64,000 nucleotides of DNA from Rhizomys pruinosus (lineage: Eukaryota; Chordata; Mammalia; Rodentia; Spalacidae): contig VZQC01000263.1 in NCBI GenBank assembly GCA_009823505.1, positions 317,330-381,329 of the forward strand, written 5' to 3'. The notes beneath the pieces were generated by a model. It had not been told where the DNA came from, did no database searches, and worked only from the letters and a program-made list of their open reading frames with translations. The number at the start of each line of letters is the position of its first letter. Positions within the stretch are counted from its first letter, which is position 1. Position numbers and translations under genes: made by a program. Positions 10,131 through 21,414 of this stretch are shown one piece after another.

Positions 10131-10660
10131 TCTATACTTTGCATTTAGTAAGATGTTACCTTAGCCTAGGGATTTGACAACCTTGGGAATTTCTCTAAGA
10201 TCTATGACCTCTCCAGTCATGCGTGTCGGGCTATGTTTATAGGACCACACTTGAGTTTCCTCCCAGTGAGTGGGCTTTAAGTCTAATTAATTAGCCATTG
10301 ACTGCCCCCCAAATAAAAGTGCCACACTACTCCACCAATGTCGTATACTGTGCCATGCGTTGTTGAGGATATTTGGTCTTAAAGCTGGTGTTGGACCATT
10401 GACTGCTGTTCTCCCTTAGCAGCTTGTTTGTGCCCTCCAAACATGAGAGCTAGCTTTCAGGAGAAGTGGCTTCCAAGTCAGCTCTAGCTCCATTTCACCA
10501 CATGCAGTCTCTAAAGTATGACCTGTTTTCAGCAGTAAGGTTTTACCTTCAGGTTCTGGGAGGCAATCAAGGGCTGTGGTAATAGTGTGTGAAATTTTGG
10601 GAGTCTCTTGGACTACCCTGTCCAACAACTCAAAGGAAGGTTTCACCTGTCTCTTCAGTT
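10131..10660 (-). mobile_element. L1 3' UTR, second part
   Basis: The order of segments ('aagatgttacc', 'gggatttgacaacc', 'gggctttaagtctaatta', 'gttctcccttagcagctt', 'aacaactcaaaggaaggtt') parallels the copies at 41560-42280 and 46650-47100. It continues the element begun at 9541. Confidence 0.75.
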
Positions 10661-11527
10661 TTTTACATTGAGTGTATTTTATTTAAGGATCAGTAAAACA
10701 GTTGAACAAATATGACTTCCCAGGAAAGAATTAATCATACTTATATGTTTAAGAAATTTCTAATGTTTCTTGGGATCAAAATTCATGCATGAATTTTTCA
10801 TGTACTTGTCATAGGAAGTGCAAGAGATCAATACCATTATCTCTAATTTTAGAAGAGGTTCAGTAGAATGACTTACTCAAGGATGCATGTTTTGTAAGTA
10901 ACATACATCATCAAAGGAAGTAGAGAAAGTAACTAAAATGATAAGATTGAGATTCCTTCTTACTAAGTTTTCAAATGAAGGTTGAATATATTTGCAAAAA
11001 TTGTTACTCTAATAGTATTTGTGAATTTAATTATCTCCATTTCCTGAAAGCAGAAAGGATAATAATAATCATATTTGAAGTGGAACAGTCATGGCTGACA
11101 GGACACATAAGCAATTCAGAAAATAATTTAAGTGAAGTTGAACCAGTCTGAGCATATAGCCATTATTCTATTCACCTTAGAGTTTTCTAGTCATGATTAA
11201 TTGTGGAGGAAAGTGTTTGAAGAATATATCCTTTGAAAAAGTGACAGAGGTGAATGAATTCAAAAGAGAGCTGAAGATGATTCACATTATTGGAATATAA
11301 AATTCTCATAATCCTCAAAGACAGAATTTGATTCATTTCAAATAGGTCATATGCTACAGCAGCTGCCTTCTACTTGCTTAATTTATAAACAGTGCAAGCA
11401 CGGACTTCACACTTCATGAAGCATTAACTCTCTTCAGGTATTCTTGTAGTTCTAGAGGTACTTTCTTGCCTGCTTGAAATGTTTCATTCTGAATGCTTAG
11501 CTGTTCAAGTAAGATATGTATATATAT
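10661..11527. other. unassigned AT-rich sequence
   Basis: About 870 bases with no repeat or coding signature recognised. It ends in TATATATAT at the assembly gap. Confidence 0.5.
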
Positions 11528-11638
11528 NNNNNNNNNNNNNNNNNNNNNNNNNNNNNNNNNNNNNNNNNNNNNNNNNNNNNNNNNNNNNNNNNNNNNNNNN
11601 NNNNNNNNNNNNNNNNNNNNNNNNNNNNNNNNNNNNNN
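11528..11638. other. assembly gap
   Basis: A run of 111 N. The left flank ends in a (TA)n tract and the right flank is purine-rich, so an unresolved simple repeat is likely. Any frame read across it is meaningless. Confidence 1.
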
Positions 11639-11779
11639 CAAGGGGAAGGAAGGTAGAATGCATTGGTACAAAGGGGGAAAGAGGAATAATGGAACAAGAA
11701 AGGTTTTAAAGGATCAAGGAGGGGAGGGGAGGGGAGAGGGCAAGATACAGGAGAGATAACTAACACTAAAAAAAAAAAA
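11639..11779 (+). repeat. purine-rich tract with A-rich end
   Basis: GGGGA/GGAGG-rich sequence (GGGGAGGGGAGGGGAG at 11720-11736) ends in 12 A at 11768. It may be the tail of an L1 3' UTR whose body is lost in the gap. Confidence 0.5.
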
Positions 11780-11976
11780 GTTAAGAATACTTGCTGATTT
11801 TGCACAGGATTTGAGTTCAGTTACCAGCACCCACACATGCTGGTTTACAAACACCTATAACTCCAGTTCCAAAGTATCTGTCTCCCTCTTCTGGCTTCTG
11901 TGGGGAATGCACACATGTGGTGCATTTACATACATGCAGACAAATACTTACACACTTATACATATGAAATAAAAAT
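11780..11976 (+). mobile_element. B3-type SINE
   Basis: An old copy: 'taccagcacccacac', 'cctataactccagttcc', 'ccctcttctgg', with an ATGAAATAAAAATAA tail. Confidence 0.75.
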
Positions 11977-11978
11977 AA

Positions 11979-12235
11979 GAGCTAGAGAGATAGCTCAGTG
12001 GTTAAGAGCACTGACTGCTCTTGTAGAAGACCTGGATTTTATTCCCAGCACCTACATGGTGGCTAACAACTATCTGTAACTCCAGTCCTAGGGGAATCTG
12101 ATGCCCTCTTTTGACCTCCGCAGGCATTGGACAACACAGGTGTATTTACATGAATGCAAGCAATACACTCAAACACATAAAATAAAATAATAAATAAAAT
12201 ATTTTACAGTTAAAAATAAATAAATCTCTTTAAAA
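11979..12235 (+). mobile_element. B2/B3-type SINE
   Basis: The head AGCTCAGTGGTTAAGAGCACTG and the body through 'ccctcttttgacctccgcaggcatt' are clear. The tail is several AAATA units. It is the second of three SINEs in the same orientation. Confidence 0.92.
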
Positions 12236-12243
12236 GACTTTTG

Positions 12244-12502
12244 AAAGTTATATGGGGGCTGGAGGGATGGCTCAGCAATTAAAAGCACTGACTGCTCTTG
12301 CAGAAGACCCATGTTCCATTCCCACCACCATCATGGTGGCTTACAACCATGTGTAAATCCATTTGGAGAAGATCTGATGCTCCCTCCTAACCTATGCAGG
12401 CATTGCATGACACAGGTGCTCTTACATATGTGCAGGCAATACACTCATCCATATAAAATAAAATAATAAATAAAATATTAAATAAAAGAAAAAGTCATAT
12501 GG
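12244..12502 (+). mobile_element. B2/B3-type SINE with 12-bp target duplication
   Basis: AAAGTTATATGG (12244-12255) and AAAGTCATATGG (12491-12502) flank a body with GGCTGGAGGGATGGCTCAG and a long AAATAA tail. The mismatch fits an older insertion. Confidence 0.9.
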
Positions 12503-12997
12503 AAAACTAATACTATAGAAACTTTCTAAAATACATACATATACATATGTAAATAGAGTTAGAATGATAGGGATGATAATGTCCCTACCAGACACCACAG
12601 ACTAGCAAATAGAAGATTCTGGTGTTTTCGTCTCTTATTCTCTGCTCATCATTCCACCAATCTGTCATCTCAGCCTCTCTATCTAATTTCTTGGTAAGGT
12701 CATTGAATTCCTCTACAAGAACTATTTGGTCTGTGGTATAAACACTAACTGACAAGAAAATGAATGCTAGCTCAGAAAACCAGAGAATGTTGAATGAAGG
12801 CAGTAGGTAGCAGGATCCAAAAGACAACCAACTGGTTTTTACCACAAAACTTCAAAACTATTCTGATTGTATAGGCTCAGGAAAATGTGGTGAGTATACA
12901 TTTAAGACAGAAAATAGAATACAAAAAGGTTGTGAAATTTATATATTCTCTCCCTACTCCATGCTGTCAGGAGCCTTGGGGTAATCACACATATTTA
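12503..12997. other. unassigned; contains one charged minus-strand frame
   Basis: An 86-codon minus frame (12845-12585) contains an acidic, charged stretch, VEEFNDLTKKLDREAE, followed by TDWWNDEQRIRDE. I do not recognise it. No repeat was identified in this interval. Confidence 0.4.
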
Positions 12998-12999
12998 GA

Positions 13000-13062
<63 letters not shown>
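12998..13062. repeat. (CT)n microsatellite
   Basis: More than 30 uninterrupted CT units. Confidence 0.98.
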
Positions 13063-13066
<4 letters not shown>

Positions 13067-13071
13067 ATAAG

Positions 13072-13225
13072 GTTTAGTTAGCCGGGTGTGGTGGCGCACG
13101 CCTTTAATCCTAGCACTTGGGAGGCAGAGGCAGTCAGATCTTTGTGAATTCAAGGTCAGCCTGGTCTACAGAGTGAGTTCCAGGACAGCTGGGGCTACAG
13201 GGAGACCCTGTCTCGAAAAGACCAA

Positions 13226-13268
<43 letters not shown>

Positions 13269-13276
13269 TTTAGTTA
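13072..13276 (+). mobile_element. B1 SINE with (AAT)n tail
   Basis: GTTTAGTTA at 13072-13080 and 13268-13276 brackets a near-consensus B1. Its tail has become an (AAT)n microsatellite of about 14 units (13226-13267). Confidence 0.95.
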
Positions 13277-13656
13277 AGGAAGATAAGTTGCTCAGCACGA
13301 GATATAAACTGGAAAATATGAAGAGGATTTATTCCCAGAGCATGGATTCCTCAGTCCTACACTTAATTTTGACAAGGATGAGTTGGCTACATACTTCCAA
13401 GTCATCAGGGAGATAGTTAATAGTCTTCAGGATCAGTCAAAATATCTTTAGGAAAATATCAAGAGGAAAAACCTATCAGTTTAGTGAAATTGTTTGAAAA
13501 ATAGATTATATGAACTTTTAAAATGTGTGTTTATGTGTTGACTTATTTAATGGCTCATAGGTCAAACATTCTCTTGTAGAAACTTAAATGACTTTCCATA
13601 TGAAATCCACAACACTATCAACAAAATATATTTGAGGGAATAGAGAGATGATAGAG

Positions 13657-13698
<42 letters not shown>

Positions 13699-13894
13699 CC
13701 TTTAGTATCATTTGAGAAACCACTCTTATAGAAGTCATGTAGTAATATATTATTTACCTTCATATTGGGTTATTCAAAATTGTATTGCACATTGAAGTCA
13801 CATGAAATTTTCAGAAAATGTATCTACTCCTACATAATCTGATTTAATATGATATAACATTCAACTTAGGCATCAATATTGTCACAATATCTCT
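13277..13894. other. unassigned, with (GATA)n at 13650-13698
   Basis: Apart from a GATA tetranucleotide run of about 12 units, no repeat or coding feature recognised. Confidence 0.5.
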
Positions 13895-14330
13895 TCTTTA
13901 TATTGAGCTTTTGTACACTTCATATAAGAAATCTTAATCAAATTTAGACCCCTCTCTCCCTCCCCACCTTCCCCAAAGCCCACCCCACTAGATTTCAGGT
14001 ATTTTGTCATATATGTTAAGTACTATCCAGTCAAGCACTTATTTATATCCACTAGGTAGAAGTTGATCCACTGAAGTCTAGTCAGCCTATCTAGAGTCAC
14101 TCCCTTAAAGATCCACTCTCCTTCACCTCACAGTTGCTAGTAGTTCCTTGTCAAGGGATGGGACTTGCTACCCACTTTCCTCATTCTATAATGGTTTTGG
14201 TCTGATTGAGTCAGGATGGGACTTGTGCATGCTGTTGTCATTGTTGCACGTTTATGAACAAATTCCCAGAGGCCTGAAAGCCTCTCTATGACTAGCTCTC
14301 ATAGTTCTAGAGTATAGTATGCAAGCTGTT
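13895..14330 (-). mobile_element. L1 3' UTR, minus arm of an inverted copy
   Basis: An antisense L1 3' end ('tattgagcttttgtacacttcat', 'aatcaaatttagaccc', the C-rich tract, 'gggacttgtgcatgctg'). It ends at about 14330, where L1 UTR sequence in the opposite orientation begins. Confidence 0.75.
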
Positions 14331-14586
14331 AAGGGAGAAAATAAATCAATGTTCTAGGTCAGCTGTAAAGCCTAATAACCACAATGACTGACAGAGCAAA
14401 CTATCTCTATTGATGTGCTGTTATCTAGGGGGTAATCAACAGCTACCTAATTGGACTTAAAGCCCTCTCAGTGGGAGAGAACTCATGGGTGACACTGTAA
14501 ATGTAACCAAATACACAGGGCTGAAGAGGTCATAGATCCTAGATTAAATTCTATCTCTGTTGTATCACTAGACAAGTGAAATTTCT
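14331..14586 (+). mobile_element. L1 3' UTR, plus arm, first half
   Basis: 'accacaatgac', 'ggtaatcaacagctacctaattggactta', 'gggagagaactcatgggtg' and 'gaggtcatagatccta' match 58800-58990 in the same orientation. The element continues at 15448 after a later insertion. Confidence 0.75.
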
Positions 14587-15447
14587 AAATAAAATATTTT
14601 TTTATTTTTCCCCCTTTTTGTATTGATGTTTTGTGTATTTCATACATCATTTTCCAATTCAGTTCAGCCATATTTCCCTTTCCCTTCCCCCCATCCCACC
14701 CCACCCCATCCCAGATCATGCATTCTGCCATAACTGTCCTGCATCTTTCTCTTAGTTTTTTTTTTCATTTTTTAGCAATAAGTGATAATTTATTAGTACA
14801 AGCATCCTTCATGTAAAACCTATTTGCAAGCAGTTGTGCCCAAACCCACACAGCTCATGGGTCCCACCATCCAGCGTGGAGGGGGGGGTTGTATGTTTAA
14901 TCAAGTTGATCAAATGAGTGTCCAGACTATATTGCTGTAGTTTCACCATTCACCCCAATCACAGCCCTTACATTCTACCACGCCCCCTCTTCAGCAGATT
15001 GTTCCCTAGGCTTAGAAAAGGGGCACAGGTGGATGAGAAGCAAAACAGTCTACTTTCTCTGGAGCTGTTGTCTTGGACTCTGGTCAATTCTGGCTGTTTC
15101 CTTTCATGGGATGACAGTTTGTCCAGGAATAACCTTTCGATCCTACTAATGAAGCACAAGCAATTAGATATATAGGTATTTAAACAGCACTAATAGTTAT
15201 GATAGGTTACTTTGGTATAGACACATATGTTTGGATGGTATGTTAATCCATGAATTACATTTTTTCCTGTTAAATATAACAGGGTCTTACTGTGGTTTAT
15301 AACATCTCCTAACCTATAGAGGATGTAAGTTTGTGGCATCAGCCATGGGTTATTCCTCCAAGGAGGGAGCCAATAGCCAATTAGATTTGGGATATACAGG
15401 CATATGGCTGCCTCTGCTGCACAGTATTTCCAGGCAGGTGAGGTGTA
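14587..15447 (-). mobile_element. younger L1 3' UTR insertion
   Basis: It begins with TTGATGTTTTGTGTATTTCATAC antisense to an L1 3' end. It includes the stretch at 14760-14925 that is the reverse of 54455-54610. It splits an older plus-oriented L1 UTR; AAATTCT-like ends (AAATTTCT at 14579-14586 and 15448-15455) fit a short target duplication. The right half (about 14930-15447) is assigned by continuity only. Confidence 0.6.
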
Positions 15448-15545
15448 AAATTTCTTACTGTATACTAAATCTGAATCCTTACATTTACAGACAAATATAC
15501 CATACTCCACTCATCAAAGAAGCTTCTTCACAATATTTCAAGTGA
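15448..15545 (+). mobile_element. L1 3' UTR, plus arm, second half
   Basis: 'tttcttactg', 'atttacagacaaatata' and 'catcaaagaagcttctt' repeat 59020-59097 in the same orientation. Confidence 0.75.
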
Positions 15546-16124
15546 TTCTTGTACAGCAAATATTGAGAAACTCTGGTTTATTCTTTATTTTTGTATACTA
15601 AAAATTAGAGATCTCTTCAAAGAGTTTATCTTTAGTTGTCTTTTATTTTTTAAGTTATTGATTGCTGTGCAGTAGTTTTTATACTCCACTGATCCTAAAC
15701 AATCATATACAGACAGAAAGTATGACACATTAGTGCTTGATTATACATTAATGTTTAGTTCAGTATAGTTATGTAAATTTTTCTCTCTACCATTACTTTA
15801 TATATGGAAATATAATAATTATGAGATTTGAGGACTTAAAGATCACATCTTTCCATGTGTTGCTTAGACGTTAGTCAGCTTCATGAACCACTTAGAAACC
15901 ACTAGATACAGTGGTGCAGTAATAAAATTTATGAAATTAGCTAGGAAATAACATACTTGGATAGTGTCATGGAAAAAGGAAATGGTGAATTATTTAAGCA
16001 AATAAATTTCACTACAAAATGCATTCTTTTTCATATTTCTATGACATTACATGATTTGCTTCAAGATTAGATGTCTGTTAAATCACTACTTTCAATTCTT
16101 TGGCAATTTTACACATGTCTATAA
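15546..16124. other. unassigned AT-rich sequence
   Basis: No repeat or coding feature recognised. Confidence 0.5.
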
Positions 16125-16870
16125 TGAATTTTAGTCATTTTCACTCTTACGTTCCTTTCATTCCCCTTCTTCTTCCAATAAAACCCTTTTTCACAACATG
16201 TCCCCCCTCTTTCATTTCTCCCTCCGCGTGTGTGTCTGTGTCTGTGTCTGTGCTGTACTGACTTTATTAATTAGTGTTGTTTGTATGAGCATAGTTGGGA
16301 AACTATTTCCTGGAGCAGGAGGACTAAACAAAGTGACAGCCTTTCTCCAGCCATCATCAGCTGTCATTAGTCTCTAAGGGTATGATGGGGCTTCATGAGC
16401 CCTTCTACATTCCATGATGACCATGATGAAATGTCAGTAGGCCCAGTCTTGTGTATGTCTTGTGCAAATATCCACAGCTTATAAACGCAACACTTATGTC
16501 ATGTCCAGAAGGGGTCTTATTCTCCTCTACTTCCATTCTTTCCACCCCTTATTCTATGATATCTCCTTAGCTTTGGAAGGATTGATATATGTGGCCCATT
16601 TAGGGCCACAAGCTCCATAATCCCTTATTTTAGACACTTTGGCCACTTATAAGTTTATGGTTTTTATCTCCATAACATTCATATTTCTATTGTTCCAGTG
16701 GGCACATCTTGTGCCAGGCTAGTCGTTCTTGCAGCTCACAGTTACAATAAGGGTAGAGCTGTTGCTGACTTTCATCCCCTGGAAATCCTCATAGCACCTT
16801 TCAACACTGTGAAACTAGCTGGCAGAGAGGAAGCTTCCAGCTCAGTTCCAGTTTGCAAATCCCTGTAGTC
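16125..16870 (-). mobile_element. L1 (Lx-like) 3' UTR
   Basis: Antisense UTR landmarks occur in order: the C/T-rich block with a GTCTGTGT repeat (16225-16252), 'ttcatgagcccttct', 'ccatgatga', 'gcccagtcttgtg', 'cttatgtcatgtccagaagg', 'cccatttagggcc'. These match rodent L1 3' UTRs as I know them. Confidence 0.65.
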
Positions 16871-17200
16871 TTAGACTGTTTTCTTGTGCGATAGCAGAAT
16901 AGCACATACTTTGTAAATTATAAATAATACTTTATTTGATTCAACATTCTAGAAGTCCAAGAATAAAGTACTGTCATCTGGCAAAGGTCTTTGTGCTATA
17001 ACAAAGCAGTGAAAGAACAACTAGATGCTAAAAAGACAGAAAAGGAAATTCAACCAAACTTACCCTTCTATCAGGATTCTACCACCAGAATGTAGGCATC
17101 ATTCCATTCATGAAAACAGAACCCTTCTGATCTAATTCAATTGTAACGTTCTCACCTCTCAAAATCATCACAATAGAAGTTTAATTCCAATATGAGCATT

Positions 17201-17397
17201 GAAAAGACCATTCCTAGCCGGGCGTGGTGGCGCACAATTTTAATCCTAAAACTTGGGAGGCAGAGGCAGGTGGATCTTTGTGAGTTCAAGGCCAGCCTGG
17301 TCTACAGAGTGAGTTCCAGGACAGCTGAGACTACAGGGAGACCCTGTCTTGAAAAGACCAAAAAAAAAATAAAGAAAATAAAAGAAAAGACCATTCC
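17201..17397 (+). mobile_element. B1 SINE, first of a double insertion
   Basis: The body at 17215-17383 lies between GAAAAGACCATTCC at 17201-17214 and the same 14-mer at 17384-17397. Confidence 0.95.
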
Positions 17398-17572
17398 AGC
17401 TGGGCATGGTAGCGCATGCCTTTAATCCTAGCACTCGGGAGGCAGAGGCAGGCAGATCTTTGTGAGTTCAAGGACACTCTAGTCTACAGAGTGAGTTCCA
17501 GGGCAGCTGGGGCTACAGGAAGACCCTGTCTCAATAAAAGACCCCCCCCAAAGAGAAAGAAAAGACCATTCC
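17384..17572 (+). mobile_element. B1 SINE, second of a double insertion
   Basis: The body at 17398-17558 lies between GAAAAGACCATTCC at 17384-17397 and a third copy at 17559-17572. It shares its left duplication with the preceding B1. Confidence 0.95.
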
Positions 17573-17616
17573 ATATTTACCAAATATGGAAAAGAATATT
17601 AAGAATATTAAAAATA

Positions 17617-17772
17617 TGCTGGGTGTGGTGGCACACGCCTTTAATCCCAGCACTTGGGAGGCAGAGGCAGGCGATCTCTGTGAGTTCAAGGCCAGCCTGG
17701 TCTACACAGTGAGCTCCAAGGCAGCTGGGACTAAAAGGGAGACCCTGTCTCAAAAATACCCCCCCCAAAAAA
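17617..17772 (+). mobile_element. B1 SINE
   Basis: The third B1 of the cluster. It runs from GCTGGGTGTGGTGGCACACG to GAGACCCTGTCTCAAAAATA and ends in a C run and an A run. Confidence 0.93.
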
Positions 17773-18642
17773 ACTATCAAATTTTGCCTTTTTACATAAA
17801 GCAAGTTTGTATGTCGGCTTTTGATAAGAGTTACTAAAGGAAATCATCAGTTCTTTGAAAAAAAATCAGCATTACTCACAGTATAACTAAATAAAAGCAA
17901 AGACTTGGAAATTGCAAGGATGATAATCTCAAATGAGTTAGGAGACCTGAGGAAGATAAGCAACAAGAAGCCAGAAGAGAGGGCTGAGAGAACAGCAAAC
18001 TAAAGGACTTACTATAGATTATGTACTTCAGTTGTCAGTTGAAGTATAGTTTTACAAAATAACATGGGACCCTTCATGATGTTATTGAGGATTACATGCA
18101 GGTGAAAATCAATAATTAATCAAATCAAGGGCTTAAAGAGGAAGTATGCAAGTAGTAGGCTAGCATGATATTGTCATGATATTATCAATACCACAGGTTC
18201 CTTTTTGTCTTGTAATCTATAGCATGTGATCCTCATTCCTATGCTTTATAGATGGTCACTGGAACTCTTGTCATACTCAGATTTCAGGAAGAAAAGAGAA
18301 AGTGGGAATGATGAAACAATGTATGACACATGAGTCAGTTTCCTTTAAAAAGTTTTCCCAGAAAACGTACATACACATTATTAAAATTTGCATACTCGCC
18401 ACTGTAACTGTGTCTTCTGAATATCCTAGAGGTATCTGTAATGTCTTTTTCATAAAAAGTGGGGCTGAGACTTAGAATCTAAACCACTAATTTTGGCAGG
18501 CTCACTAAAAATGACCAAATAATATCAAGGAAAACATCATTGTGTGTTAGAATTGGGATCAGTCTTAACTGACTAGTACTCACTTGGTTCAGGCACTCAA
18601 AACAAAATTGGTCTATGTTTCTACTGGTAAAACATCACTATT
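17773..18642. other. unassigned sequence
   Basis: About 870 bases with no repeat, exon or RNA gene recognised. Confidence 0.5.
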
Positions 18643-18862
18643 GTGGCTGGAACGACAACTCAGAAGTGAAGAGCACTGGCTCCTCTTGCAGAGGACTTGG
18701 GTTTGATTCCCAGAGTCCATAAGAGGGCTAACATCTATAACTTCTGTTCCAGGGATCCGATGCCCTCTTCTGACCCCCACCAGCTTTGTGAGACACGAGT
18801 GCACTTCCACACATGCAGCCAATACACTCACACACATAAAACAAAAGAAAATTTAAAATATT
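18643..18862 (+). mobile_element. B3/B2-type SINE
   Basis: 'gtgaagagcactggctcctcttgcagaggac', 'gggtttgattcccag', 'ccctcttctgac' and a CATAAAACAAAAGAAAA tail. Confidence 0.85.
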
Positions 18863-19655
18863 TAAACTCCTATTTATTAAACTGAACACTGTGTAAAGCA
18901 TCAAATAAAATCCAATAGGAGCATAACTGAACTACATAGTTAACTCTCTGCCAATTTTCTCTTCCATCGTTATATTAATTTTATCTCTTCTCTAAACTAT
19001 AGAAACCAAAGAGATTGAATCCAAATATCTTTGAACAGAGAAGTCATTGGTTCCAAAATTTTCTAAATTACCATTTCACATTTTGTATAAGTGAGCTTGT
19101 AAAGAGTAATAATCTTTGATGCCTGATACTTCTTTGATTGTTATTCTGGCCAATCTTGCAAAATGCAGGCCTCCCTCTTTGAAAATTGAACTGTGCATTA
19201 GCTTAAACTACATTTGATTTGTCTTTTTGATGTTTCCAGTCTACTGCGTGCAATTTTGCTACTAAGTTTTCATTCTGACTAAATCAATAAGGTTTATTTC
19301 AACCCATATTTTGCTAGTTTTCCTTTTTTCTTCTTTTTGCTGCACAAAATGGAGCAATGGAGTGCTCTATTTGAGTTTATCTGTGTCTTTTATAGAACAA
19401 TTACTGAGCATACAGTGTGCTCAAAGAACGCAGTAAAGACACTGTGGTGGGAGCACTTAGAGAGAATGGAAGAAAAGGGGTTCTTGACTATATAGAACCT
19501 AAAATAATCTTTGAAGCCATTGAAATAAAAGGGTCTGTTTTTTATAATCACTACATGCCACAATTGTAAACAAAGGCCAATTTTTATGTTCTGAGATCTC
19601 AGCCATTTCTGTCAGTAAAAGTGAGCCTTAGTGTATTTACATTTGCCTCAATTGA
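18863..19655. other. unassigned sequence
   Basis: AT-rich, with no recognised element. Confidence 0.5.
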
Positions 19656-19965
19656 GCATTTTTGTATCTGTGTGTGTATGTGTGTGTGTGTCTGTGTATC
19701 TGTGTGTGTTCATGTGTCTGAAGTTTCACATATGTGTGCAACTATGAGTTTGAGGGGCCTGTGTGTACATTCATGTGCACATGTGGAAGTTTACATCTGG
19801 TATGGTTTCTCAAGTGCTGACAACCTTGTTTTGTGAAACAGAGTCTCTCAGTTGCCTGGAATTCAACAGTTAGACTAAGTTGGATGATAGGTGAGTCCCA
19901 GGGACCTGCTTATCTCTGACAACTCCCTATCCCTCGCACTGAGGTGATACACATCCATTTCTGGA
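19656..19965 (-). mobile_element. possible old composite SINE with GT-rich edge
   Basis: A GT-rich stretch (19665-19710) is followed by 'gaaacagagtctctcagttgcctggaattc' and 'gtcccagggacctgc'. The order resembles the copy at 6312-6650. Very diverged. Confidence 0.35.
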
Positions 19966-20119
19966 TAGTATTTGTCTATCATTTTTTCCTACTTTGGATA
20001 ATGAAGAAATAAATCATTTAAAATATGCTTATTTCTGGTGACTTAGAAATATAGTTTTCATCTTTGCCAATAAATTCACCTTCACTAAGGAAAAACAGAA
20101 CTTCAGAAAATACTATATA

Positions 20120-20320
20120 TGGATCTGAAGGGATGGCTCACTGGTTAAGAGCACTTAACTGCTCTTCCAGAGGTCACATGTTCTATTCCCAGCACCCACA
20201 TGGTGATTAATAGTGTTCTCAACTCAAGTTGCAGGGGATCTGCTGCCATTCTTGCCTGTGTGGCCATTTCATACATGAGGTGCACTTTCATACATACAAG
20301 GAAAAACACTCATTGGAAAA
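20120..20320 (+). mobile_element. B2-type SINE, old
   Basis: 'gggatggctcactggttaagagcac', 'tgctcttccagaggt', 'ttcccagcacccacatggtg', then a short divergent tail. Confidence 0.8.
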
Positions 20321-20499
20321 AATGCTGCATAAAAGATACTAATATTTTCTCTCTGTAATTATTTTTCTAAATAGGCTTTTTTCTGTTTATTTACATGTTT
20401 AAGTTTGAGGGGATTCACTTTTTCTATTTTAAAACATCTTTTTAAATTCAATTTTTGAAAATTTCAAATATATTTTTTATTTAATTTCTGAAATTTTCA

Positions 20500-20745
20500 T
20501 TAAAATGTTTGATGATATTTATATCCTCTCCTCTATCTGAACCTCCACTGCCTCCTCCCCAACTTAATGAACTCTTAAATAAATATATATGTATATATAT
20601 ATATATATAATACACCCTATAGAGTTTGATTTTTAATCAAATTTTTACACCTCTCCCATCTGCACCCCCTAACACTCCATGCCCAATTTCATGTACTCTA
20701 TTATATAGACAACAACATAGATATACATATAGTAAGGCTTATTTG
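20500..20745 (-). mobile_element. possible L1 3' UTR piece with (AT)n
   Basis: C-rich antisense phrases ('tcaaatttttacacctctcccatctgcacc') resemble L1 3' UTR. An AT run lies at 20580-20610. Weak. Confidence 0.4.
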
Positions 20746-20942
20746 CAATTTGCATGTTTTCATTGTGAAGAGCACCTACTAAAACGCAAGAACCTGTCTA
20801 GATATTTTTTTTGTTTTGTTTTTAAAGCATATTCTGTGCTGTAATTTTTCTTGGCCAATAAGAGAAAAGAATTCAAAGTTCATTTAAGATTCTAGTATGT
20901 GAATGAATTTAAAACAAATCTTAAGTTAAAACCCGATGGGTC

Positions 20943-21307
20943 GAGGCTACATAGATGGTTCAGTGCAAAAGCATTTGTTGTGCAAGCATGGGCACCAGAA
21001 TTCGAATCCCCAGAACATACATAAAGACCAAGATGTTGTAGCATGTGTCCATAATCCCAATGTTTCCATGGTGAGATGGTAAACACACCCAGAAGAATCC
21101 CTAGAAGTTAATGCACCAGGTAGCCTGGTGTACCTGTTGATCATGAAGCCCTGTCTCAAACATGGCAGAAAGAAAGCAAAGACTGACACCCGAAGTTATT
21201 CTATGACCTCCATATATGTGCTATGGCACACACATGTTTTTGCATGTGTGTGTCAATACTCACATACATGCACATGCATATGCACATCATATACATAAAA
21301 TAAGAAA
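20943..21307 (+). mobile_element. composite tRNA-head SINE (B4/RSINE-like)
   Basis: A tRNA-like head ('gatggttcagtgcaaaagcatttgttgtgcaagcatgggcaccagaattcgaatccccag') is followed by a B1-like middle ('gtccataatccca', 'aagccctgtctcaaa'). The 3' part is CA-rich ('ctatgacctccatatatgtgc', 'cacatacatgcac'), ending in ATAAAATAAGAAAAAA. Confidence 0.7.
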
Positions 21308-21312
21308 AAAGT

Positions 21313-21393
21313 TGTTCTGAGAATGTGGCTAAGTGGTAAAGAACTTGTATTACATGCATACAGCCCTGGGGTTTATTCCAGCACTGAAAAAAG
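21313..21393 (+). mobile_element. ID SINE
   Basis: 'gagaatgtggctaagtggtaaagaacttgtattacatgcatacagccctggggtttattccagcac' followed by AAAAAA. It abuts the preceding SINE. Confidence 0.75.
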
Positions 21394-21414
21394 CTAATAA
21401 GTGCTTTTAAAATA

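Noticed and set aside
11414..11805. Frames running through the N block.
   Set aside because: They exist only because N is translated as X.
17201..17772. Possible tRNA or other RNA genes from pol III boxes in SINEs here and elsewhere.
   Set aside because: The A and B boxes belong to SINE heads; no cloverleaf of a true tRNA gene was found.
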